Shown here: positions 1 through 11,516 of the stretch, in pieces | Position numbering within the stretch: position 1 is the stretch's first letter | Layout: the number at the start of each line of letters is the position of its first letter | Source of the DNA: JACCZX01 sp963729165 | GTDB lineage: Bacteria > Pseudomonadota > Gammaproteobacteria > Burkholderiales > Burkholderiaceae_F | DNA length: 64,000 nucleotides | Reading direction: 5' to 3' | Assembly: GCA_963729165.1 (NCBI GenBank) | Contig: CAVSMM010000015.1 | Span: 186,001 to 250,000, forward strand | Position numbers and translations under genes: made by a program | Notes under the pieces: model-generated | What the model was told of the DNA's origin: nothing | What the model saw: only the letters and a program-made list of their open reading frames with translations | Databases searched by the model: none

Positions 1-953
1 CCGAGTGAGTAATTCACCCGCGCAGCGACGAGCATCGTCGCGTTGATTGAAGTCAGCGCCGCCAGCGCGACGATCGCTCCGATCAGTTTCTCCCCGAAGC
101 TGCCGAATGCTCTTTGCGCCACATCCGCGGCAACCTGCTTGCTCGCCTTCAGACCGTCAAATCCCAATCCGGAAAGCAGAGCCGCAACAAAAAGCAGATA
201 AACAACCGTGATCAGCAGCAGCGATATCACGAGAACTTTGACGATTGAACGGCTGCCACCCTTGACCTCTGCCGAGATATACGCGGCGTCGTTCCAGCCG
301 CCATAGGTGAACAGCACAAACAGCAATGCGGTACCAAAGAGAGCAGGTATGCCGTCGCCTGTCGGCGCCGCGGGCGCCGCGCCTGTGGCTGCCGGCGCGA
401 CAAAGCCGGCGACGACAACAAACAGCAGGCCGAGCACTTCGAGCACCGACATCACATTCTGTGTTCTAGCCGATGCGCGCAGGCCGACGATGTTGACGGC
501 GGTTAATGCAAGGACGATCAAGACCGCATAGATAACCGAGGAGTTTTCACCGAGTGACAACACGCGGCTCATGTAGTCCCCGAAGATGAACGCCAGCAGC
601 GCGATCGCGCCCGTAGTAATCACGGTGACGCGTGCCCAAGCAAAGAAGAAACTCACGTCGCGTCCATAGGCGCGAGTCAGAAAGTGATAGTCACCGCCGG
701 CATTCGGAAAGGTCGTTGCCAATTCCGCGTAACACAACGCTCCAACAAGGGCCAGCACGGCTCCGAAGATCCACGCGCCGAACATCCACTCGACGGAACC
801 TGTCATGCCGGCAACAAGCGGAGGAAAAGAGAAGATGCCACCGCCGATAACAATGCCGGTAATGATCATCACCGCGTCGAAGACGGACAACACCTTGCGC
901 GGCGCTGCTGTCGTCGAGGTAGCCGATACAGGTGTGCTTGGTCCGACGGTCAT
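1..953 (-). CDS. APC-family amino acid permease, C-terminus cut by window edge
   Basis: Reading the minus strand from an ATG at 953 gives an open frame that runs off the left edge (about 317 residues visible). It shows repeated hydrophobic segments; the first begins near residue 27 and contains the glycine-rich stretch IVIGGGIFSFPP, typical of transmembrane helix 1 in the amino acid-polyamine-organocation superfamily. Later segments include FTYGGWNDAAYISAEVK, the helix 6-7 region of the same family. The family carries amino acids or polyamines across the inner membrane, usually with protons or by exchange; the substrate cannot be told from the sequence. It is separated from the upstream methyltransferase by a terminator, so it probably has its own promoter. 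Confidence 0.85.
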   Translation of the reverse strand, partial: MTVGPSTPVSATSTTAAPRKVLSVFDAVMIITGIVIGGGIFSFPPLVAGMTGSVEWMFGAWIFGAVLALVGALCYAELATTFPNAGGDYHFLTRAYGRDVSFFFAWARVTVITTGAIALLAFIFGDYMSRVLSLGENSSVIYAVLIVLALTAVNIVGLRASARTQNVMSVLEVLGLLFVVVAGFVAPAATGAAPAAPTGDGIPALFGTALLFVLFTYGGWNDAAYISAEVKGGSRSIVKVLVISLLLITVVYLLFVAALLSGLGFDGLKASKQVAADVAQRAFGSFGEKLIGAIVALAALTSINATMLVAARVNYSL

Positions 954-972
954 GGATGTCCCGAGAGATAAC

Positions 973-996
973 AAAAAGCCCCGCATGCGCGGGGCT
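973..996 (-). terminator. Rho-independent terminator after the exported methyltransferase
   Basis: On the minus strand an 8-base-pair perfect stem (AGCCCCGC / GCGGGGCT, loop of 4) is followed directly by a run of T. It lies 22 bases after the stop of the methyltransferase gene and just before the permease start, so it ends the former transcript. Confidence 0.85.
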
Positions 997-1017
997 CAAC
1001 TTCAATATCGGTAGAGC

Positions 1018-1875
1018 TTACTTGCGGGTTCCGGTTACTTTGGTTTCCGTCCCGTTGGCGCCTTTCAGCGTGCCCGTTAGCTCGTTGCCGCGCACGGTGC
1101 CGGTCAACGTGCGGGTAACGCCCTTGTCGTCGTTAAATGCGAAGCGAATCTCTTCGCCACGAACGGTCGCTCCGACCAATGGTTGCTTCGCCGAGCCTGC
1201 CGCGACGTCGCCGGTGATCTTTTGATACTTCTGGCTCAGGTTGACGGTGTACTGCGCATTGCTACCTTGTTCGCGCAGCGACCAGGCACCTTCGACCTTC
1301 GCCGGCACGATCCAGAGATATGCCGTGCGGTAATCCACCTCCGCCGTTTCATCGGGCTCCCAATCGCCCATCGTGAATTGGTGCGACGTCACGCGCGTGC
1401 CCGGCTTCATGTTCAGGATGGTCGGGCGCAGACGCAAGTTCAACTCCGGCAGCAGGTACATCGTCACCACTGAGGCCTTACTAAAGTCCTCCTTGAAAAC
1501 GTCGCCCTGGATGATGCGCGTCTTGCCAGTCAGGTTCTCCGCCTGCACGTAACATTGTGCAAGCTTCGCCATATCGGGGTTGTATTCGATGCCGACTGCC
1601 GTTGCCCCCATCTTCCCGGCGGCGATTGCAATTTTTCCGTCGCCGGCACCTAGGTCGTACACGGTATCTTGCGGCGTGACCTTGGCCATGCGCAGCATGC
1701 GCTGCACGATCTCGTCGGGTGTCGGCACCCAGACGACGTCTTTGCCGGATTGACCGACCTGCGGCTTGTAATCGCGATCGCACTCTCGGCGATCTTTCGC
1801 ATCCGCACTGACGGTCGCGGCGGCGAGCACGCTGGCAAGTGCGATGGCGGTACTGCTACGGATGAAACGGGACAT
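1018..1875 (-). CDS. Exported class I SAM-dependent methyltransferase-like protein
   Basis: A 285-residue protein. Residues 1-26 form a clear Sec signal peptide ending ADA, so the product is predicted to be periplasmic. Motif I of Rossmann-type methyltransferases is present (DLGAGDG, residues 74-80) with the acidic motif II residue at E97 (GIEYNP). The methyltransferase core ends near residue 190; the C-terminal third is a beta-rich segment with threonine/glycine repeats. Proteins of this type are common in proteobacteria but the substrate is not known, and a SAM enzyme in the periplasm is unexpected. ATG start with GGAG upstream (minus strand AAGGAGAAGCC). Confidence 0.8.
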   Translation of the reverse strand: MSRFIRSSTAIALASVLAAATVSADAKDRRECDRDYKPQVGQSGKDVVWVPTPDEIVQRMLRMAKVTPQDTVYDLGAGDGKIAIAAGKMGATAVGIEYNPDMAKLAQCYVQAENLTGKTRIIQGDVFKEDFSKASVVTMYLLPELNLRLRPTILNMKPGTRVTSHQFTMGDWEPDETAEVDYRTAYLWIVPAKVEGAWSLREQGSNAQYTVNLSQKYQKITGDVAAGSAKQPLVGATVRGEEIRFAFNDDKGVTRTLTGTVRGNELTGTLKGANGTETKVTGTRK

Positions 1876-1909
1876 GGCTTCTCCTTGTGCTCAAATTTGC
1901 GTGGCTCGA

Positions 1910-2902
1910 TTATGCATTGACGTTGACGACGACTCGGCCCCGGATCTCGCCCGCCAGGATCGCGCGGCCGGCTTCGAAGGCGTCGGCCAACACAATCTCG
2001 CTCGTGATTGCATCCAAGTCAGCGCGATGCAGTTCTTGTGCCAAATGCTGCCACGCCAGCGTACGTCGAGCTATCGGGCACATCACCGAGTCGACCCCAA
2101 TGAGGCGTGCGCTTCGCAAAATGAATGGCGCCACGGTGGCCGGAAAATCCATGCCCTGTGCCAATCCGCACGCGACAGCGACACCGCCGTAGCGCAGTTG
2201 GGCACACGCGTTGGCGAGAGTCTGACTGCCGACCGAATCGATGACACCGGCCCAGCGCTCCTTCTGCAGCGGCTTGCCAGGGCTGGACAGCTCGGCGCGA
2301 TCGATTACTTCAGCCGCACCTAGCCTGCGTAGATAGTCAGCCTCGGCGAGCTTTCCCGTGCTGGCGACGACCCGAAAGCCGCGCCGGGCAAGGATCGCCA
2401 CCGCAAAGGAACCGACGCCGCCGCTGGCACCCGTTACGAGCACTTCACCGCTCGTCACGCCATTGTCGGCAAGCGCCATCGCTGCCAGCATGGCGGTGTA
2501 CCCGGCGGTGCCGATCGACATGGTGTCACGCGTCGTCAGCGGCGCCGGTATGCGCACTAGGTGTTCGCCCTTGTAGCGACCGCGCTGAGCGAGGCCGCCC
2601 CAAAGTGTCTCGCCGGCGCCCCAGCCATTCAATACAACATGATCGCCGGCGCGCACGTGGACCGATGTGGGACTGGCCTGAACCGTGCCCGCACAATCGA
2701 TACCCGGAACCATCGGCCACTTGCGAACGACCGGTGACTTGTTGGTCAGCGCGAGCCCATCCTTGTAATTGACCGTCGAGTAGTCGATCGCGACTGTCGC
2801 ATCGGCTTCGGGCGTATTCGCTAAGAGCTCGGCGTCGTCGAGGTCGCGCAGCTCCGCTCGAAAGTCATCAGCCTTGGTCAGATAAATTGCTTTGAACATC
2901 AT
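1910..2902 (-). CDS. acuI: Acrylyl-CoA reductase-type MDR family oxidoreductase (AcuI/YhdH)
   Basis: A 330-residue medium-chain dehydrogenase/reductase without structural zinc. Near the N-terminus it has the family segment DYSTVNYKDGLALT and then PGIDCAGTV. The NADPH-binding motif is VTGASGGVGSFAV in the middle. Length and sequence fit the YhdH/AcuI subgroup, which reduces acryloyl-CoA to propionyl-CoA with NADPH and detoxifies acrylate. Two consecutive ATG codons (2902, 2899) could start it. It lies 34 bases upstream of the methyltransferase on the same strand, and divergent from the c-di-GMP gene across about 190 bases. Confidence 0.82.
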   Translation of the reverse strand: MMFKAIYLTKADDFRAELRDLDDAELLANTPEADATVAIDYSTVNYKDGLALTNKSPVVRKWPMVPGIDCAGTVQASPTSVHVRAGDHVVLNGWGAGETLWGGLAQRGRYKGEHLVRIPAPLTTRDTMSIGTAGYTAMLAAMALADNGVTSGEVLVTGASGGVGSFAVAILARRGFRVVASTGKLAEADYLRRLGAAEVIDRAELSSPGKPLQKERWAGVIDSVGSQTLANACAQLRYGGVAVACGLAQGMDFPATVAPFILRSARLIGVDSVMCPIARRTLAWQHLAQELHRADLDAITSEIVLADAFEAGRAILAGEIRGRVVVNVNA

Positions 2903-3095
2903 GCGGAGTGAAAACGGCAGGTTCGGCGGAAGATACTACGGACCACAGTGGAATCTTGGTTACGCTAGCGTGACTCGTGCCCGCGACAGATGTAATCGGT
3001 CGACAGCTTCACAGGCTCTTTTTCTGCCTTTTCTCTGGCGGAATGCGTGCATCGTGGCAGAATCGAAATACTGACGATGACGTTTTAAGGGCCCG

Positions 3096-5714
3096 TTGGC
3101 ATCAACCGTCATTCCGCTGCGACAAGCAGCTGTTGAAAGTTCGCTGAAGCGCGCGGCATTCGAGTATGCCGGTGTGGCAATGCTGTGTGTTAACAGCGCC
3201 GGCCAGATTCTCGCGCTAAATACTGAAGCTTCATTATTGGTGGGTGGCGATTCGCCGATCGGCCGCAGCGTCGCCGAAATCGTCCCATTCCCGAGTCATC
3301 GAGCATTCGCGCGTCGCTGGAATCGGTTGTGGGCGATGGCTGCCAGTGGTACTCACGCGAGCGTCGAAACAAAACTTCCTTTGCGCGGTGGCGGGCGGTT
3401 GACGGCGCGCATCGCCGTGCGCCTGTTTCGATTCGAGCAGGAAGAATTCGCGTCGATTGCGATTACCGAAACCGCGCAGGCGCGCGCTGACGCGAAGCGC
3501 GTTCAACTCGACGAAATGCGCGCGCGGGCACTCGCGCAGCATCAGTCCGAGTTGACGGTCGTGCTGAACGAAGACAGGCGCGTCGTCTATGCGAGCGCCG
3601 CACTCGAGCCAATCACCGGCGAGCAGGCATTCGACGTTCTGGGATCGCCGTTCGAATTCATTCTCGATCAGCCTTCGCGTATCGAGTTTCGGCGCGCTGT
3701 CGATCGCATCTTGCGCGAGCAGCCGGGCGACCGGCAGATTCCGTCGCTGCTGCTGCGCACGCGCGCAGCGCTTGCCGGGACCGGCCGCAGCATTTCTTGC
3801 GTTATCGCCAATCGGCTCGACGATCCGCGTGTGCGCGGTCTGGTGCTTACGGCGCGCGATCTGGGTCCCGCCGAGCGCGCGCAGGCGAGGAGGCTGCGTT
3901 TTCGCGAGCGGCTGCTGGAGCTGGCGATCCAGCCCAAGTCCGACTTCACGCATGCGCTGTCGGCCATTTTGCGCACTGCGACCGAGGTGCTCGATGTCAG
4001 CGCCGTGAGTTTCTGGCGCTTGTCGCCCGATGGCGAATCGCTGCGCTGCGAGTCCCTGTTCGATCGTGCCAGCGATCGTTTCAAGCGCGATTGGGTCGGC
4101 CGTGAACTCAGCGCGACGCGCTTTCCCGCTTACTTTGCGCAGCTGATGAATCGGCAGCCGATCGTGGTCAATGACACGCACACGTCCCGGCTGACCACTT
4201 CATTTGCGGGCGATCGGAACTGGTCGCGCGTGCGCGCCATGCTCGACGTGCCGGTGCTCGTCGAAGGCGAAGTCAGTGGCGTGCTCAGCTTGCAGCACCA
4301 CGAGTCACGCTTGTGGGATGACGACGACGTCAGCTTTGCCAACACGACGTCGCTGATGCTCGCGTTGGCGCTCGAAGCGGCGCAGCGGCAGGAAGCCGAA
4401 ACGCGGATCGAGCATCTTGCGTGGTACGACGGCCTGACCGGCTTGCCGAACCGCAATCTGCTGCGCGAAACGATGCGCGATCTGATCATGACGGCCGCGA
4501 ATCGCAAGCGGCGCATGGCGGTGATGCTGATCGATCTCGATCGCTTCAAGGACGTCAACGACACGCTCGGCCACCTGGTGGGCGATGCGCTGATCAAGTC
4601 CGCGGCCGAGCTGCTCGGACAAACCGTCGGTGATGCGGGCACGGTGGCCCGGCTCGGCGGCGACGAGTTCGTCGTGTTGATCAACGAGTTCGTTCACCGG
4701 CAGGAAGTCGCGCTACTCGCGGCGCGGATTGCGCAAACCTTGAATCGCACCGATCTTGTGCCGACCATCGACACGCAGGTATCCGCATCGATCGGCGTTG
4801 CGCTGTTTCCGGAGCACGGACGCGACATGAGCACGCTGCTGAAAAACGCCGATGCCGCGATGTACCAGGCAAAGCGCGACGGCCGCAATCAGTTCAGCTT
4901 TTTCAATCCGATCCGCTACGAGCGAGCCGCGCGCGAAGTTCAGCTGGGTATCGAGCTCGTCAAGGCGGTTCAAAGCGAAGCGCCGCAATTCATTTGCGAG
5001 TACCAGCCGCAGGTCGAGATGGTGAGCGGCCGCGTCGTCGGGCTCGAAGCGCTGATCCGGTGGCAGCACCCGGTGCACGGTGTATTGACGCCTGATCGCT
5101 TCATCGGCGTAGCCGAATTGAGTGGCCTTTCGGAGCGGATCACGCGCTGGGTGTTGAATGACGTGTGTTCGCAAATCAATCGCTGGCGCCAGGTGCGTCC
5201 CGACTTCGATGTGCCGGTATCGATCAACGTTGCCGGGCGCGAGATGGGTTCGACCGCGCTGCCGGCGCTGGTGCGTGCCGCGCTCGCACAGCACGGGATT
5301 GCTCCACAGCTGATCGTCCTCGAGATTACCGAGCGCACTCTGGTCAGGGAAAGTGAAATCAACAACGATGTGCTGGCCGAGCTCGCGTCACTCGGAGTTG
5401 GGCTGGTGCTCGATGACTTCGGCACCGGCTATTCGATGCTGGGCTATTTGAAGCGCATGCCATTTACTGCGCTGAAGATCGATCAGTCGTTCATCGAAGG
5501 CATTCCGGGCGACGCCGATAGCCGCGCGATCGTTCATGCAATGCTCGCCGTGGCGCGCCATTTCAAATTGAAGGTCGTCGCAGAGGGCGTGGAGTCGATC
5601 GAGCAGGTCGAATACATGCGCGATATCGGCTGCGAATTCGCGCAGGGCTTCTTCTACGCCCGCGCACTTTCTTCGGACACGATTCTCGACTATCTCGCGC
5701 GCGCCGGCAGCTAG
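3096..5714 (+). CDS. PAS-PAS-GAF-GGDEF-EAL cyclic-di-GMP signalling protein
   Basis: An 872-residue soluble protein with no membrane segment. Order: PAS-like sensor about 15-125, second PAS about 150-265, GAF about 273-430, GGDEF about 444-600, EAL about 625-865. The diguanylate cyclase signature GGDEF is intact at 521-525; no RxxD inhibitory site precedes it. The phosphodiesterase side keeps EAL at 651-653, DDFGTGYS from 773, the ExTE motif, the lysine of ALKIDQ and the late AEGVES and QGFFY motifs, so both activities could be live; in such hybrids one often only regulates. The start taken is TTG at 3096, with AAGG about 6 bases upstream; no ATG suits the first PAS domain. The signal sensed is unknown. 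Confidence 0.9.
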   Translation: MASTVIPLRQAAVESSLKRAAFEYAGVAMLCVNSAGQILALNTEASLLVGGDSPIGRSVAEIVPFPSHRAFARRWNRLWAMAASGTHASVETKLPLRGGGRLTARIAVRLFRFEQEEFASIAITETAQARADAKRVQLDEMRARALAQHQSELTVVLNEDRRVVYASAALEPITGEQAFDVLGSPFEFILDQPSRIEFRRAVDRILREQPGDRQIPSLLLRTRAALAGTGRSISCVIANRLDDPRVRGLVLTARDLGPAERAQARRLRFRERLLELAIQPKSDFTHALSAILRTATEVLDVSAVSFWRLSPDGESLRCESLFDRASDRFKRDWVGRELSATRFPAYFAQLMNRQPIVVNDTHTSRLTTSFAGDRNWSRVRAMLDVPVLVEGEVSGVLSLQHHESRLWDDDDVSFANTTSLMLALALEAAQRQEAETRIEHLAWYDGLTGLPNRNLLRETMRDLIMTAANRKRRMAVMLIDLDRFKDVNDTLGHLVGDALIKSAAELLGQTVGDAGTVARLGGDEFVVLINEFVHRQEVALLAARIAQTLNRTDLVPTIDTQVSASIGVALFPEHGRDMSTLLKNADAAMYQAKRDGRNQFSFFNPIRYERAAREVQLGIELVKAVQSEAPQFICEYQPQVEMVSGRVVGLEALIRWQHPVHGVLTPDRFIGVAELSGLSERITRWVLNDVCSQINRWRQVRPDFDVPVSINVAGREMGSTALPALVRAALAQHGIAPQLIVLEITERTLVRESEINNDVLAELASLGVGLVLDDFGTGYSMLGYLKRMPFTALKIDQSFIEGIPGDADSRAIVHAMLAVARHFKLKVVAEGVESIEQVEYMRDIGCEFAQGFFYARALSSDTILDYLARAGS

Positions 5715-5773
5715 CGACGTCCGGTCTTCGTTTGCATCGCTAAGATTGCGGTGCAAATCACGGAGACGCCGCA

Positions 5774-6550
5774 ATGAATCACGAGCACATCATCGTCGAG
5801 ACGCGCGATCGCGTCGGTTTGATCCGGCTGAATCGACCCAAGGCGCTTAACGCGCTCAATGACAAGTTAATGGATGAGCTCGGTGCCGCGCTGCTCGGTT
5901 TCGATTCGGACGACGCGATCGGTGCGATCGTCATCACCGGTAACGACAAGGCGTTTGCGGCGGGCGCCGACATCGGTGCGATGAGCACGTGGTCGTACAT
6001 GGACGTATTCAAGACCGACTACATCACGCGCAACTGGGAAACGATCCGACGCGTTCGCAAGCCGGTGATTGCCGCGGTCGGCGGCTTCGCGCTCGGCGGC
6101 GGGTGCGAACTGGCGATGATGTGCGACATCATCATTGCGGCCGACTCGGCAAAGTTCGGTCAACCCGAGATCAAACTTGGGATCATTCCGGGCGCTGGCG
6201 GAACGCAGCGTTTGCCGCGCGCGGTCGGCAAGGCGAAGGCAATGGATCTCATCCTGTCGGCGCGCATGATGGACGCAGCGGAAGCGGAGCGCGCAGGACT
6301 TGTGTCGCGCGTCGTGCCCGCGGCCGATCTCCTCGCCGAAGCCTTGAAAATCGGCGCGACAATTGCAAGCTTTTCGCTGCCGGCGGTGCTGATGGCGAAG
6401 GAGTCGATTAATCGCGCCTACGAGTTGCCTCTGGCCGAAGGAGTTCTTTTCGAGCGGCGGCTCTTCCACTCGCTGTTCGCGACGACCGACCAGAAGGAAG
6501 GCATGGCCGCGTTCGTCGAGAAGCGCGCGCCGCGGTTTACTCACCGATAG
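5774..6550 (+). CDS. Enoyl-CoA hydratase
   Basis: A 258-residue crotonase-fold enzyme that adds water to trans-2-enoyl-CoA in fatty-acid or phenylacetate-type beta-oxidation. The oxyanion-hole segments AAGAD (62-66) and GGFALGGGCEL (103-113) are present. Both catalytic glutamates are in place, E112 (GCELAMMCD) and E132 (GQPEIKLG), followed by PGAGGTQRLPR. Length is normal. ATG start with GGAGA 7 bases upstream. It follows the c-di-GMP gene by 60 bases and is the last gene before the rRNA operon. Substrate chain length cannot be told. Confidence 0.92.
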   Translation: MNHEHIIVETRDRVGLIRLNRPKALNALNDKLMDELGAALLGFDSDDAIGAIVITGNDKAFAAGADIGAMSTWSYMDVFKTDYITRNWETIRRVRKPVIAAVGGFALGGGCELAMMCDIIIAADSAKFGQPEIKLGIIPGAGGTQRLPRAVGKAKAMDLILSARMMDAAEAERAGLVSRVVPAADLLAEALKIGATIASFSLPAVLMAKESINRAYELPLAEGVLFERRLFHSLFATTDQKEGMAAFVEKRAPRFTHR

Positions 6551-6655
6551 CCGCCGCTGGCGCCGCTCAGACGCTTGAAATTTGCGTTCGAGCCGCCATA
6601 TTCGAGTCTGCGCAGGTTTTGAAGAGGCGCTCTAGCGTCACGCCGGCCTTGTTGC

Positions 6656-6684
6656 TTGACAGCATTTTTGCTGGCCTTCATAAT
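6656..6684 (+). promoter_or_regulatory. Sigma-70 promoter of the rRNA operon
   Basis: A consensus -35 TTGACA (6656-6661), a 17-base spacer and a -10 CATAAT (6679-6684) lie about 240 bases before 16S. A GC-rich stretch (CGCGCC) follows the -10, as in a stringently controlled discriminator. It sits in the 370-base gap between the hydratase gene and 16S, where I see no protein gene. Confidence 0.85.
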
Positions 6685-6743
6685 CGCGCCTCTTTACGAC
6701 TCCCGCTACGCAGCGCTGTCAAAAGTGCATGCGACGGGTGTCT

Positions 6744-6756
6744 TGTTCTTTAAAAA
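6744..6756 (+). promoter_or_regulatory. boxA antitermination signal in the rRNA leader
   Basis: TGTTCTTTAAAAA closely matches boxA (TGCTCTTTAACAA) and lies in the transcribed leader downstream of the promoter, where NusB/NusE bind to make rRNA transcription terminator-resistant. Confidence 0.7.
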
Positions 6757-6921
6757 TGAAACAGCCGATAAGTGTGGGCGCTTAATGAACGGCGCAACCA
6801 GGTCGAAAAGTCTCACGGCTATTGACCTGGCTGAACTCAAATCATTAGTGCTCACGCAATGGAATAAGGAAATCGAAAGATCTCCAAATTCCAGCGAGAG
6901 TAATCAAGCACACAGTATCGA

Positions 6922-8454
<1,533 letters not shown>

Positions 8455-8534
8455 CGAGTACGCGCTTCGATTTAAGCGTTCACACTTATCGGTTGGTTTC
8501 TTGCGGCAGCGAGTGGCCAGAAGGTTGCAAGGCG

Positions 8535-8611
8535 GGGTCTGTAGCTCAGCTGGTTAGAGCACCGTCTTGATAAGGCGGGGGTCGATGGTTCGAGTCCATC
8601 CAGACCCACCA
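8535..8611 (+). tRNA. tRNA-Ile (anticodon GAT)
   Basis: A 77-base cloverleaf: acceptor GGGTCTG pairs with CAGACCC, D-arm TAGCTCAGCTGGTTAGAGC, anticodon loop TTGATAA, T-loop GGTTCGAGTCC, and encoded CCA. It is in the usual 16S-23S spacer position. Confidence 0.97.
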
Positions 8612-8654
8612 CGCTCGGGCAGGAGGCTTAAGCGGGGGCTTATGACCAGGAACC

Positions 8655-8730
8655 GGGGGTGTAGCTCAATTGGGAGAGCGCCTGCTTTGCAAGCAGGAGG
8701 TCATCGGTTCGATCCCGTTCACCTCCACCA
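8655..8730 (+). tRNA. tRNA-Ala (anticodon TGC)
   Basis: A 76-base cloverleaf: acceptor GGGGGTG pairs with CACCTCC (one G-T), anticodon loop TTTGCAA, T-loop GGTTCGATCCC and encoded CCA. It follows tRNA-Ile by 43 bases, the common Ile-Ala spacer arrangement. Confidence 0.97.
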
Positions 8731-8815
8731 TCTTGTCTCAAACATCAAACGAAAGTGCGTGATAACTGTCAAAAGCGCGCATTTCCGTTTGGTCTTTGAC
8801 CAAAATCGCTGTTTC

Positions 8816-8827
8816 GATCTTTAACAA
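8816..8827 (+). promoter_or_regulatory. Second boxA before 23S
   Basis: GATCTTTAACAA followed by TTCGGAAG matches boxA and sits in the tRNA-Ala to 23S spacer, the standard place for the second antitermination site in proteobacterial rRNA operons. Confidence 0.75.
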
Positions 8828-9525
8828 TTCGGAAGAAGCAAAGCGTTTCAATCCTGCGCCTGGTAATGAGTCAGGAGAGGATTGATAACGGGTTGTAATT
8901 GCATTCGAGTCTCAAGCATTAAATCTGAGATTAGCAACATGGTCGCCCAATGACCGTGTCGTCCTGTGAAACTGCAGGCCGCACCGTTATAGGATCAAGC
9001 GACTAAGTGCATGTGGTGGATGCCTTGGCGATTACAGGCGATGAAGGACGTGGCAGCCTGCGTAAAGCTGCGGTCAGCTGGCAACGAGCGTTAACAGCCG
9101 CAGATGTCCGAATGGGGAAACCCTCCCGCAAGGGAATCCCTCGCTGAATAAATAGGCGAGTGGAAGCGAACCTGCTGAACTGAAACATCTAAGTAGGCAG
9201 AGGAAAAGAAATCAACCGAGATTCCGAGAGTAGTGGCGAGCGAAATCGGACCAGCCTGTGCGTTTTAGCTGTTGTTCAAACGGAACGTTCTGGAAAGTAC
9301 GGCCATAGCGGGTGATAGCCCCGTATGTGAAAGAACGGCAGTGGAACTAAGCGCACGACAAGTAGGGCGGGACACGTGAAATCCTGTCTGAAGATGGGGG
9401 GACCATCCTCCAAGGCTAAATACTCGTAATCGACCGATAGTGAACCAGTACTGTGAAGGAAAGGTAAAAAGAACCCCGGAAGGGGAGTGAAATAGATCCT
9501 GAAACCGCATGCATACAAACAGTAG

Positions 9526-9666
9526 GAGCTCCAGCTTCAATGGCCTTCGGTGGACCCTTTGACGACGCGGCACGCGTCGTCCAAAGGTCACCCACTACGA
9601 AGGGGAATGCCCCGGTGTGCTCTCGACATTACAGTTCGGGAGTCGAGGGCTCATTGAAGCTGGAGT
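9526..9666 (+). other. Helix 25 expansion / candidate intervening sequence in 23S
   Basis: Between the conserved flanks AACAGTAGG and GACTGCGTACC the short helix 25 of E. coli is replaced by about 140 bases. CTCCAGCTTCAATG (9529-9542) pairs perfectly with CATTGAAGCTGGAG (9652-9665), enclosing two smaller hairpins (around 9553-9589 and 9619-9648). Helix 25 is a classical site for 23S intervening sequences removed by RNase III. Whether it is excised cannot be seen. Confidence 0.8.
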
Positions 9667-10084
9667 GACTGCGTACCTTTTGCATAATGGGTCAGCGACT
9701 TACATTCTGTGGCAAGCTTAACCGTATAGGGAAGGCGTAGCGAAAGCGAGTCCGAATAGGGCGTTCAGTCGCAGGGTGTAGACCCGAAACCAGATGATCT
9801 ATCCATGGCCAGGTTGAAGGTGGGGTAACACTCACTGGAGGACCGAACCGACTACTGTTGCAAAAGTAGCGGATGAGCTGTGGATAGGGGTGAAAGGCCA
9901 AACAAATCTGGAAATAGCTGGTTCTCCCCGAAAACTATTGAGGTAGTGCCTCGCGTATCACTCCAGGGGGTAGAGCACTGTTATGGCTAGGGGGGCATGG
10001 CGCCTTACCAAACCATGGCAAACTCCGAATACTTGGAAGTGCAAGCGCGGGAGACAGTGCACCGGGTGCTAACGTCCGGACACG

Positions 10085-10119
<35 letters not shown>

Positions 10120-10276
10120 CAATATCGGCTAAGTGGGAAACGAAGTGGAAAGGCTAAGACAGTCAGGAAGTTGGCTTAGAAGCAGCCATCCTTCAAAGAA
10201 AGCGTAATAGCTCACTGATCGAGTCTTTCTGCGCGGAAGATGTAACGGGGCTAAGCCGATAACCGAAGCTGCGGAT

Positions 10277-10432
10277 GTAAACGCTTCACTTGATGTTCGC
10301 TCAACTCGCTCGATCGAGCACGACGAGCACAAGCAAGCCGTCTTGAGTTGATGCAAGCCACCTCTCTTTTTTAGGTTTGGCGACGCGGCTTCACCGCGTC
10401 GCCACCTGAGCGAACTCAAGCGAAGCGTTTAC
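10277..10432 (+). other. Helix 45 expansion / candidate intervening sequence in 23S
   Basis: Between GAAGCTGCGGAT and GTGGTAGGGGAGCG, helix 45 is expanded to about 156 bases. GTAAACGCTTC (10277-10287) pairs perfectly with GAAGCGTTTAC (10422-10432); TTCGCTCA pairs with TGAGCGAA further in; a perfect 10-bp hairpin (10379-10403) lies inside. Helix 45 is the second known site of 23S intervening sequences. Confidence 0.8.
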
Positions 10433-11130
10433 GTGGTAGGGGAGCGTTCTGTAAGCCTGCGAAGGTGGCTCGAGAGGGCTGCTGGAGGTATCAGAAGTGC
10501 GAATGCTGACATGAGTAGCGTTAAAGGGGGTGAAAAGCCCCCTCGCCGTAAGCCCAAGGTTTCCTGCTCTACGTTCATCGGAGCAGGGTGAGTCGGCCCC
10601 TAAGACGAGGACGAAAGTCGTAGTCGATGGGAAGCAGGTCAATATTCCTGCACCGATGTCTAATGCGATGGGGGGACGGACTGTTGAAGATCATCCGGGT
10701 GTTGGATGTCCCGGTTTCTGATCGTAGGTGGCCAGTAGGTAAATCCGCTGGCGTATCACCAAGGAAAAGGATCGAGTGGCGTAAGCCGCGAAGTGATTGG
10801 AAGTGGTTCCAGGAAAAGCCTCTAAGCTTCAGTTAGACACGACCGTACCGAAAACCGACACTGGTGGGCGAGCTGAATATGCTCAGGCGCTTGAGAGAAC
10901 TCGGGAGAAGGAACTCGGCAAATTGACACCGTAACTTCGGAAGAAGGTGTGCCTTGTTAGCGTGACGGGAGAAACGCCCGAAGCGTGAGAAGGTCTCAGA
11001 GAATCGGTGGCTGCGACTGTTTATTAAAAACACAGCACTCTGCAAACACGAAAGTGGACGTATAGGGTGTGACGCCTGCCCGGTGCTGGAAGGTTAATTG
11101 ATGGGGTGCAAGCCCTTGATCGAAGCCCCA

Positions 11131-11212
<82 letters not shown>

Positions 11213-11285
11213 CGATGGCCACACTGTCTCCTCCCGAGACTCAGCGAAGTTGAAATGTTTGTGATGATGCAATCTACCCGCGGCT

Positions 11286-11317
<32 letters not shown>

Positions 11318-11471
11318 CTTTGCATTGGACTGTGAACCGATCTGTGTAGGATAGGTGGGAGGCTTTGAAGCGGGGGCGCTAGCTCTCGTGGAGCCAACCT
11401 TGAAATACCACCCTGATTTGTTTGCGGCTCTAACCTACGCCCGTTATCCGGGCGGGGAACAGTGCATGGTA

Positions 11472-11516
<45 letters not shown>

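Noticed and set aside
3234..4181. Long antisense frames under GC-rich genes (also 5867-6544, 21509-22588, 27185-28402, 31116-32144, 55399-56616)
   Set aside because: They mirror strongly recognised genes on the other strand and have arginine/histidine-rich shadow composition.
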